Shown in pieces: positions 1-5,622 of a stretch of DNA of 6,821 nucleotides (position 1 is the stretch's first letter; each line of letters begins with the position of its first letter). The translations under genes were made by a program, and so were the position numbers. The stretch comes from JAFDZV01 sp966128725 (GTDB lineage: Bacteria > Bacteroidota > Ignavibacteria > OLB7), in assembly GCA_966128725.1 (NCBI GenBank), contig CBHYLN010000210.1, positions 1 to 6,821 on the forward strand, written 5' to 3'. The notes under the pieces were generated by a model. The model did not search any database, had not been told where the DNA came from, and was given only the letters and a program-made list of their open reading frames with translations.

Positions 1-442
1 TTTCGCTCTGGGCCATATCGGTGAACTTCTTGCGCAGATCGGCATCGGCGGCCAGCTTGCCAACCCACTCGGTGGAGATCTGGCTCCACTGCACGGCCGA
101 GACCGAGAACTCGGAGAACATTTCCGGTTCGCTCTTCTTCATCACCGTTGCGTACATCGTGGCGTACTGTTCCAACGGGATTTCCGGCGGCGGTGCGGCG
201 AACTTCTTCAGCGCCTCCTGATACAGCGGATGGTAGGCCATCGCCACAGTACCGGCGGTCTGCGGATCCCACATGCGGGCGTTCCAGCCGTTCATCGCCG
301 ACTCCCAGGTTGTACGGTCCACCCCGTTCTCCAAGGCAATCCGGGCACATACTTCAAGGTCGCCGCCGCACTCGGTCATCTTCGCGCACAGTTCGGCGTA
401 GCGCTCCAACGAGATTCCGGCAATTGGTTCCAGCGCGTTCAT
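1..442 (-). CDS. N-terminal part of a small soluble protein with two internal repeats (possibly DUF6620-like)
   Basis: Reading leftward from the ATG at 442-440, the frame stays open for 147 codons to the window edge, so the C-terminus is missing. A GGAG ribosome binding site lies 8 nt before the ATG. No signal peptide or membrane segment is visible. The protein repeats itself loosely. Repeat 1 has ISLERYAELCAKM (10-22), then W46 and WNARM (53-57). Repeat 2 has IPLEQYATMYATVM (88-101), then W119 and EWVGKL (125-130), ending in a charged D-x-x-L-R-K-K-F segment (133-140). A Pro-rich linker (83-89) separates them. The pattern of 'G-I-S-L-x-x-Y-A' followed by 'W-E-x(5)-W-x-x-R-M' reminds me of the DUF6620 family of unknown function, but this is recall of a pattern, not a search result. 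It is divergently oriented to the large regulator and may share its control region. Function is unknown. Confidence 0.8.
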   Translation of the reverse strand, partial: MNALEPIAGISLERYAELCAKMTECGGDLEVCARIALENGVDRTTWESAMNGWNARMWDPQTAGTVAMAYHPLYQEALKKFAAPPPEIPLEQYATMYATVMKKSEPEMFSEFSVSAVQWSQISTEWVGKLAADADLRKKFTDMAQSE

Positions 443-450
443 GCTGTTAA

Positions 451-454
451 CTCC
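451..454 (-). promoter_or_regulatory. Shine-Dalgarno site of the left minus-strand gene
   Basis: GGAG read on the minus strand, 8 nt before the ATG at 442-440. It fixes the start of the left partial gene and shows that this genome uses Shine-Dalgarno sites on at least some genes. Confidence 0.65.
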
Positions 455-533
455 AGTGACAAAGGGTTGTACTACCGGGCGTTGACGGCAGTTCGCAACG
501 CCCTTTCGATAAGCTGTCAACAATCTATGTGGA

Positions 534-566
534 GCGATTATCGGAACGTTCCGCGCCGATTATCGC
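534..566. promoter_or_regulatory. 33-bp dyad, candidate operator
   Basis: GCGATTATCGG (534-544) is mirrored by CCGATTATCGC (556-566). The arms match in 10 of 11 positions, failing only at the central T of each arm, with an 11-bp spacer. Each arm contains CGATTATCG, so the element is also a direct repeat with 22-bp periodicity, about two helical turns. A perfect 12-bp palindrome, CGGAACGTTCCG, sits at 542-553 and overlaps the left arm. Such geometry is expected for a dimeric or tandem-binding regulator. The neighbouring winged-helix/BTAD protein is the obvious candidate, but that assignment is inference. No U-run follows on either strand, so it does not look like a terminator. Confidence 0.45.
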
Positions 567-672
567 TTTGGCGGCCCCCCCGTACAGAAGCACGGATTGG
601 GGTTGCTGGTCGTACGAAAAAGCGGATATTGATACGCCCTACTCCGCTTCCGGCCCATCGCGGTATCACCCC

Positions 673-3600
673 ATGCTAACAATCAACGCACGGCACATGC
701 ACGGCAACCCTGGATCGGCGCCCTTGCAAACGTTCTCGAATCTGCCAATGATCGGCCGCGAAGCCGAGCTGCGCGGCCTTGTGGACATCTGGCGGGCCGC
801 CGGCGACGCGCCCACGATGCAGTTGGCAATGCTCACCGGCGAGGCCGGCGCCGGCAAAAGCCGTCTGTTGGAAGAATTTGTTGCCACGGTTCGCGCACAG
901 CGCGGCGCGATCGTGCATGTTGTGCTGTATCCTGAAGCCTCCACATCGCTTGTTCAACCGCTGGCGCACGCGGTTGGGCAGTTGCCACCGGGTCTGGCGC
1001 CCGGCCGGATGGCGCCGCCGTACGATCTGGCCTCGGTTGTGGAGGCCGTGGCCCGCACCACACGGCTTCGACGCACCGCGCTGATCATCGAGGACGTGCA
1101 CCTGTTGGCCGCGGAAAATCGCGGTGAGGTGCACGCCATCCTGGAACGCCTGAGTGCCGAACAGGTGCTGGTGGTGTTTGCCGCCCGCCCGCTTACGCTG
1201 GCGATCGGGGATATTGTCGACGATTACAGACCGCACCGGATAGTGCTTTCCGGCCTGGAGCCAGGCGCAATCAGGGAACTGCTGAGCCATGCCATCAGCG
1301 CCCCAACCGAAAAACTGGCCGCCACGTTGCACCGCCTTACCGCCGGCAACCCGCTGGCGTTGCGCACGGCGCTGCGATCGGTGGCGCGCCGCGAGACGGC
1401 CGAGTCCGGCGAATCATCGGCGGAGGAAGCCATCATTGAGAACATCGCCGAGCGCAGCGTGGAACTGCTTTCCGATGCGATGGTTGCGCACCTTACCCCC
1501 GGCGAGCGCGAATCGGCACGGCGCTTGGCGATGTTCGGCAAAGTGGTGGCACGCGAGACGGCAATCGGCATAACGACCTCGGAGTCGTGCATCGCCACCC
1601 TTGTCGCCAAAGGCATCCTGGCCGATACGGACTCCCTGGTTCCGGCGCTGGACCACCCAACATCGGCGTCGCCGCTGCTGGTGTTCACGCATTCGTTGCT
1701 GCACCGCCATTTCGTGGAATCCGCTCCCGTCGATCCCGAGCTGATTGTGCGCATTGTTGCAGCCAACCTGCCGCTGTACTCCATCCAGCCGTTCCTGCTG
1801 CTGTTCAACCTCGACGAGCCACTCGATGTGGATTTCGAGACAGCAGAAGCATTCATCCGCCGAACGCTGAACGTGGCGATGATGATCGACGCCACCACCG
1901 ATTGGCGGAAATCCGAACCGCTTCTGGAACTGGCAAACCGGCTGCATTCCGCCATTGCACCGCGTATCGAACCGGATCGTGCCCGCCGGCTGCGCCTGGC
2001 GATCGTGGAGTATCAACTGCGTTGCATGCGCCGCATGGAGTGGTCCGAACGGTACTTCACGCTGGTGCAGGAGCTGCTGAACCTCACCGCGAACCCGGCA
2101 ACCGAAAACGATGCCGCCGCGCGGATTCAGGCGCTAACACATCGATATCGATCGATATCGCGCAACCGCACATCAGGATATCACAGCGAAACCTGGAGCG
2201 AGATCGACGAACTGTGCGACCGCTGGCCCGGGCTGCTGTGCGGCGAGGCCATCAGCAGGTTTCTGCGCGATGTAGCCCATCTGTGTGATGCGCTTGATGA
2301 CTGGGCCACGCTGCGCCTGGTGGAGCAACGTGTGGAGCGGATCATGGGCTCCGAGGGGTTGCCCGCCAGCCTGCGTCAGTTCTACGAGCGCGAGATCCCC
2401 CCGCTTCTGCTTCGCCTGTTTCGAACCCCGGAGGAAGTGGCACTGCGACGTTCAATGCTGGATCGCGTGCTTGCCAGCCCCGTACCGCTCAGCTCGCTGG
2501 TGCAGTTTCGCGTGGTGCGCTTCCTGTTTACAACGGGCAGCCTGGCCGAGGCACGCAGGATTATCGATGAGCTTACCCCACGGCTGCTTGCGCAGGGTCT
2601 GCCGGGCATCCTGGCCAACACCAGATGTTATCTCACGTTCGGCGACGCGGGGCAAGGCCGATCGCTGGATTCGATCTGGGCCGAGGTGGAGGAAATCATG
2701 GCCACGGTTCCGCCCAGTTTCCGGGAGGCGTTTCGTGCCAGCTCGCGGATTTCGCAGTACGCGATGGCGATCATGCGCGCCGAATATCGATGGGCGAGCG
2801 ACAGGGAGCTGCGCAACGCGAACACACCGGAAAACGGAGCCACACGCGAGCTGGACCTGATGCTGGCGCTTCTGCGCCGCGAGCCGGCCGAACGGCTGCA
2901 CGCCGAGCTGGAGCTTCAGGAGCCCACGGCATTTGTGACGATGGCGGGCGCGCTGCTTTCGGCCGACGCCACAATCGAATCGGCCATCGCCGAAACCCGG
3001 CGTTATCTGGGGCAACCGCGCCTTTCGCTGTTCAACGGTGTTGACCCGCACGTGGTGATCGCGGCGATTGCGCGCGCCGAGGCCGAACACGGCTGGCAAC
3101 TGCACGACACGTTGAAGGATGACGTGACCGCCATGGTGGAATCAACGCTTGCGTGGCACCACGAGCGCGGTCTGTTCGCATTCATCATGCCATTGGTGGA
3201 GGCTGCCACCCGGTACCTGAGCCCGGCACGCAATCGGTGGTGGGCCGAGCGTGCCAGCCAGCAGGAGGCCGCGCACGGCAGCAGGCACAGTGCGCTTGCG
3301 AACGACCTGGTTGAGCTTGCAATGTTCGGCACCATCGAAATCCGGCGCGACACCGCCGAACCCGCCCGCCCTCGCGGCGCGCGCATTCGCACGGTGCTGG
3401 GGCTGCTGGTTGCCGACCACATGGTGGAACGCCCGCTGGAGCCGCGCGAGTTTCTGGCGCTGGCCGGCGGGGCCGAACGCGACCACGAGGACGCCCGCAA
3501 CACGGTGAACGTTACGATACACCGGCTGCGCGAGATGCTGGGCCACGAGGCCATCATCAACCGCAACGGCAAGGCCACGCTGAATCTGGAACGCGTGACC

Positions 3601-3984
3601 GTGGATCTGTTGCGCGCCAACGAACTGGTGGGCGCGGCTGCCCGTGCATTTCGCGAGGGCGCGCTGCGCCACGCATACGAGCAGGCCCGGACGGCGCTGG
3701 AACTGGGCCGCGCCGACGTTCCGTTCCCCACGTTGTACGACGACTTCTTCGAGGCATTACGAGAGGATTATGAATACCGCCTGCGCACCGCCGTGATGCA
3801 GATAGCACGCGAGCTGATCGGCATCGGCGACGCCGAAAGCGCGCAGGATCTGCTCGAGCTTGGCTTTGATGCGCTGCCGGGCGATGAAGAAATCGCCGAA
3901 CTGCTTCAGCGAGCCCTTTCGGCGCTGGGCAAACAAACCGAAGCCCGGCGCGTGAGTCTGCGGGTTGCAATGGCGGATGGATGA
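673..3984 (+). CDS. STAND-type ATPase transcriptional regulator with C-terminal winged helix and BTAD domain
   Basis: Likely an ATP-switched transcriptional regulator of 1103 residues. An AAA_16-like domain starts at MIGREAEL (26-33). It has Walker A GEAGAGKS (56-63, Lys62), Walker B LIIED (137-141), a sensor-like VVFAARP segment, and the TAGNPL motif (GNPL 225-228) typical of MalT/LAL and related STAND ATPases. Residues of about 250-870 are helical with no clear TPR consensus, probably a sensory or scaffold alpha-solenoid. At 879-975 an OmpR/SARP-type winged helix follows (LAMFGTIEIRR, then VNVTIHRLREMLG and a NRNGKATLNL wing). A BTAD-like helical domain runs from about 977 to 1095. In AfsR-type SARPs the winged helix and BTAD come first, so the order here is reversed. 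The frame is open back to a GTG at 529. I chose the ATG at 673 because the conserved domain begins 25 residues later and upstream DNA looks regulatory, but no candidate start (529, 673, 697, 748) has a Shine-Dalgarno site. The ligand and target genes are unknown. Confidence 0.88.
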   Translation: MLTINARHMHGNPGSAPLQTFSNLPMIGREAELRGLVDIWRAAGDAPTMQLAMLTGEAGAGKSRLLEEFVATVRAQRGAIVHVVLYPEASTSLVQPLAHAVGQLPPGLAPGRMAPPYDLASVVEAVARTTRLRRTALIIEDVHLLAAENRGEVHAILERLSAEQVLVVFAARPLTLAIGDIVDDYRPHRIVLSGLEPGAIRELLSHAISAPTEKLAATLHRLTAGNPLALRTALRSVARRETAESGESSAEEAIIENIAERSVELLSDAMVAHLTPGERESARRLAMFGKVVARETAIGITTSESCIATLVAKGILADTDSLVPALDHPTSASPLLVFTHSLLHRHFVESAPVDPELIVRIVAANLPLYSIQPFLLLFNLDEPLDVDFETAEAFIRRTLNVAMMIDATTDWRKSEPLLELANRLHSAIAPRIEPDRARRLRLAIVEYQLRCMRRMEWSERYFTLVQELLNLTANPATENDAAARIQALTHRYRSISRNRTSGYHSETWSEIDELCDRWPGLLCGEAISRFLRDVAHLCDALDDWATLRLVEQRVERIMGSEGLPASLRQFYEREIPPLLLRLFRTPEEVALRRSMLDRVLASPVPLSSLVQFRVVRFLFTTGSLAEARRIIDELTPRLLAQGLPGILANTRCYLTFGDAGQGRSLDSIWAEVEEIMATVPPSFREAFRASSRISQYAMAIMRAEYRWASDRELRNANTPENGATRELDLMLALLRREPAERLHAELELQEPTAFVTMAGALLSADATIESAIAETRRYLGQPRLSLFNGVDPHVVIAAIARAEAEHGWQLHDTLKDDVTAMVESTLAWHHERGLFAFIMPLVEAATRYLSPARNRWWAERASQQEAAHGSRHSALANDLVELAMFGTIEIRRDTAEPARPRGARIRTVLGLLVADHMVERPLEPREFLALAGGAERDHEDARNTVNVTIHRLREMLGHEAIINRNGKATLNLERVTVDLLRANELVGAAARAFREGALRHAYEQARTALELGRADVPFPTLYDDFFEALREDYEYRLRTAVMQIARELIGIGDAESAQDLLELGFDALPGDEEIAELLQRALSALGKQTEARRVSLRVAMADG
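2141..2160. repeat. Tandem 10-bp duplication forming an 18-bp palindrome inside the regulator gene
   Basis: ATCGATATCG occurs twice back to back. Positions 2143-2160 form a perfect 18-bp palindrome (CGATATCGATCGATATCG). It encodes part of HRYRSIS in the helical middle of the regulator and keeps the frame. It may be a local slippage duplication, or an intragenic protein-binding site. It shares the CGAT/ATCG half-site with the upstream dyad at 534-566, though these tetramers are common in GC-rich DNA. Confidence 0.6.
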
Positions 3985-4025
3985 TCGATGGATAGCTTGC
4001 CGATGGTTAATCCGCAGCGGTACAT

Positions 4026-4048
4026 CCTCCGCGTTGGATACGCGGGGG
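4026..4048 (+). other. GC-rich hairpin downstream of the regulator gene
   Basis: CCTCCGCG (4026-4033) pairs with CGCGGGGG (4041-4048), with one G-U wobble. An inner T-A pair leaves a 5-nt loop. It lies 41 nt after the regulator stop. No U-run follows, so it is not a standard intrinsic terminator. It could protect the 3' end of the regulator mRNA, or be the first stem of the structured leader in front of the TPR gene. Confidence 0.45.
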
Positions 4049-4070
4049 TCTCCGGCCGGCATATAACGGA

Positions 4071-4125
4071 AGGCGCCTCCTACGTTCCCGCATCGCGGTT
4101 CGGTTGGGAGGCGCCTCAATTTCTT
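4071..4125 (+). terminator. Terminator- or attenuator-like hairpin between regulator and TPR gene
   Basis: AGGCGCCTCC (4071-4080) pairs perfectly over 10 bp with GGAGGCGCCT (4107-4116), enclosing a 26-nt loop. Inside the loop CCGC/GCGG can form a small inner stem. CAATTTCTT follows, a modest T-rich stretch. The large loop and short U-run make it a mediocre intrinsic terminator. It may terminate regulator transcription or act as an attenuator in the TPR gene leader. Its right arm repeats the GGAGGCG found at the ribosome binding site at 4192-4198, so its left arm could pair with either one. Confidence 0.42.
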
Positions 4126-4142
4126 GTCAGGCTCTCTCTCGC

Positions 4143-4200
4143 TGGTGGTTGTGCAAATCTCCTCCTTGCACACTGTGCCACCAATATACACGGAGGCGAT
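4143..4200 (+). promoter_or_regulatory. Leader hairpin whose loop is complementary to the downstream ribosome binding site
   Basis: A two-part stem is visible. TGGTGG (4143-4148) pairs with CCACCA (4178-4183), and TGTGCAA (4150-4156) pairs with TTGCACA (4166-4172). An asymmetric internal loop of 1 and 5 nt separates the two helices. The 9-nt apical loop ATCTCCTCC (4157-4165) is antiparallel-complementary in 8 of 9 positions to GGAGGCGAT (4192-4200), which holds the ribosome binding site of the small ORF at 4202. A pseudoknot hiding that site is therefore possible. The pairing is seen in sequence; the regulatory role is inference. No known riboswitch class is recognised. Confidence 0.45.
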
Positions 4201-4201
4201 T

Positions 4202-4285
4202 ATGGTTTCGGGCGCGGGCGCTTACAGTTACGCGATGGCAACACGAATAGTCGATTCCAAGGAGTTTTCATGGTATTTGGCATGA
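4202..4285 (+). CDS. Possible 27-residue leader peptide coupled to the TPR gene
   Basis: ATG at 4202 follows GGAGG (4192-4196) at a 5-nt spacing, one of the best ribosome binding sites in the window. The frame runs 27 codons (beginning MVSGAGAYSYAMATR, ending EFSWYLA) to TGA at 4283-4285. That stop overlaps ATGA at 4282-4285, where the ATG is in frame with the TPR gene (its fifth codon from the ATG at 4270). This arrangement is typical of translational coupling. The peptide has no recognised domain, no hydrophobic segment and no run of one amino acid suggesting classical attenuation. It could be a regulatory upstream ORF, or a chance frame next to a GGAGG. Confidence 0.35.
   Translation: MVSGAGAYSYAMATRIVDSKEFSWYLA
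4259..4264 (+). promoter_or_regulatory. Shine-Dalgarno site of the TPR protein gene
   Basis: AAGGAG lies 5 nt before the ATG at 4270 and 17 nt before the ATG at 4282. It supports starting the TPR gene at 4270, not at the upstream in-frame ATG at 3988, and leaves 4282 as an alternative coupled start. Confidence 0.6.
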
Positions 4286-5562
4286 TTACGCGATGGCAAT
4301 GTCTGTTGGCGGCGGTGGTCCTGGCAGCCGGTACGGGCCTGTGCCGTGCCCAGGATCTCCCCGAGGCGCGCAGGGCGTTCGCGGCACTCGATTTCCGCAC
4401 CGCCGCCGAATCGTACGGCCGCGCCGTGGCGCAATACCCCAATGCCGACTCGGTGTGGGTCGAGTACGCCCGCACACTTCGGTACCGCGACCGCGACGCC
4501 GGCGAGCGCTCGATGGACAGCGCGGCCGCAGCCGCCCGGCATGCCCTGGCCCTTGCCCCCGGCAATGCCGATGCACACGCAGTGCTGGCTGATTGTTATA
4601 ACCCGCAGTACTCCAACTGGGATGGCGCCAACGGCGACAGCTCCTGGGCGCATCTGATGCTGGCGGTGCGGTATAACCCATGCCTGGGCGATGCCTGGAC
4701 AAGCGTCTGGGCCGTGGCGCTCAACCGCGGCGATACCACGATGGCCGATACCGCGCTGGCGCGGATGCTGGATTGTCACTTCCTTACCCGTGCCACAATC
4801 GATCTGTATCATTGGACGCTTCGTTGGCTGCCGCAACGTGCGGTGATCGTGGTTTCCGGTGACTTCCCCACCTACGGGCTGTATGCTCTGCAACGCATCC
4901 TCCATCTTCGCCCGGACGTTGCGATCGTTAATCGCGACATGCTGCATCTGCCGCGTTATGCACGCTGGGTGCGCGACCACTACGGACTGCCGATGCCGAT
5001 GAGCGATGCGGAGATGGATACCTTTACCTACGAGCCCGCCCCTGCCTGGCTGCGAAACGGTGTTTCCCCCCGAACCGTTGTACTGCTGGCCGACAAGGTG
5101 ATCCTTCACTGGCTTGACCACGCGCGCGCCGGAACGCTGGGCCGGCCGTTCACGGCACAGGCCGACGTGATCGGCGATGTCTTCGTCTCGGCGCGCAATC
5201 GCTTCATCATGATGGGTCCGTTCTACCAGCTAACCCGGATGAAGGAAGGCCCGGAACTGGACACGGCCGCGGTACGAAGCAGCCTGGCCGTGGTGGACCC
5301 CAAGGATTTCGCCGGCCCGGCCGCAAGCCCGGGCGACCCCAGCCCATACCGCAAGGGATCCGCCAACCCGGCATGCGCGCTGGGCTGGGTAGCCGCACAG
5401 TACACACAGTTCATGATCGATTCGCGCAAAAGCCGGGATGCCGAGTGGGGCCTGCAACTGGTTGCGGCGCTCGAAGTCGCCTGCGGCAACGACACGGGGC
5501 TGGCGAAATGGCTGGCAACGGCACGCCAGCAAACGCGGAGTCGCCCGAAGCGGCATCGGTAA
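4270..5562 (+). CDS. Exported TPR protein with a domain resembling the soluble tail of DUF2723/GT117 proteins
   Basis: This 430-residue protein begins with a Sec signal peptide: Arg8, a hydrophobic core LLAAVVLAAGTGL (12-24), and a likely cut after CRA (25-27) before Gln28. It should be periplasmic or secreted. Residues of about 28-170 carry TPR-like helical repeats (ARRAFAALDFRTAAESY; AARHALALAPGNADAHAVLADCY). Next come SGDFPTYGLYALQ (196-208) and RPDVAIVNRDML (214-225), then LGRPFTAQADV (290-300) and GPFYQLTRM near 316-324. This series matches, from memory, the pattern 'GDnDTyplwylQ...RPDVxVVNxxLL...RPiyFa...GlxyrL' in the C-terminal soluble part of DUF2723/GT117 membrane proteins and of related TPR proteins. 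No other transmembrane segment is present, so no glycosyltransferase core is expected. The C-terminus is basic (TRSRPKRHR). Start 4270 is chosen for its AAGGAG; 4282 would also keep the signal peptide. The frame is open back to 3988, but that stretch holds hairpins and lacks a ribosome site. Exact role unknown. Confidence 0.85.
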   Translation: MVFGMITRWQCLLAAVVLAAGTGLCRAQDLPEARRAFAALDFRTAAESYGRAVAQYPNADSVWVEYARTLRYRDRDAGERSMDSAAAAARHALALAPGNADAHAVLADCYNPQYSNWDGANGDSSWAHLMLAVRYNPCLGDAWTSVWAVALNRGDTTMADTALARMLDCHFLTRATIDLYHWTLRWLPQRAVIVVSGDFPTYGLYALQRILHLRPDVAIVNRDMLHLPRYARWVRDHYGLPMPMSDAEMDTFTYEPAPAWLRNGVSPRTVVLLADKVILHWLDHARAGTLGRPFTAQADVIGDVFVSARNRFIMMGPFYQLTRMKEGPELDTAAVRSSLAVVDPKDFAGPAASPGDPSPYRKGSANPACALGWVAAQYTQFMIDSRKSRDAEWGLQLVAALEVACGNDTGLAKWLATARQQTRSRPKRHR

Positions 5563-5622
5563 AAGGCATGGATATGGTTGCCGGGGGATTCGCCGTTACC
5601 GGCCGGTTGATGCACCGGGCTG

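Larger units (their letters stand above)
443..672. promoter_or_regulatory. Divergent intergenic control region
   Basis: This 230-bp gap lies between the start of the left minus-strand gene and the first ATG of the regulator. It must hold promoters for both directions. Its sequence (for example the AT-rich GAAAAAGCGGATATTGATAC around 615-635 and a run of seven C near 575-581) differs from the flanking coding DNA. Weak promoter-like elements are TTGACG (482-487) reading right and TTGACA (520-515) reading left. Together they form a GTTGAC/GTCAAC inverted pair with the two candidate promoters facing each other. Neither has a convincing -10 box at 16-18 bp, so I do not assign transcription starts. 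The strongest element is the dyad at 534-566. Confidence 0.5.

Noticed and set aside
529..672. Regulator starting at the GTG at 529
   Set aside because: No Shine-Dalgarno site, the stretch overlaps the dyad at 534-566, and the translated residues look non-conserved. The ATG at 673 leaves a normal short N-terminus before MIGREAEL.
21..679. Plus-strand frames covering the left end
   Set aside because: They are antisense to the well-supported minus-strand gene ending at the left edge, have Arg/Ser/Pro-rich translations and no ribosome sites.
4034..4067. Promoter made of TTGGAT (4034-4039) and TATAAC (4062-4067)
   Set aside because: The spacer is 22 bp, too long for a normal sigma-70 promoter.
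3988..4269. In-frame N-terminal extension of the TPR protein starting at ATG 3988
   Set aside because: The extension would bury the signal peptide about 100 residues inside, spans three hairpins, has no ribosome site at 3988, and a good AAGGAG lies just before 4270.
5598..5620. Terminator between the convergent TPR and phosphorylase genes
   Set aside because: Only a palindrome ACCGGCCGGT and a weak CCGGT/ACCGG stem with no T-run are visible, which is not enough to call a terminator.
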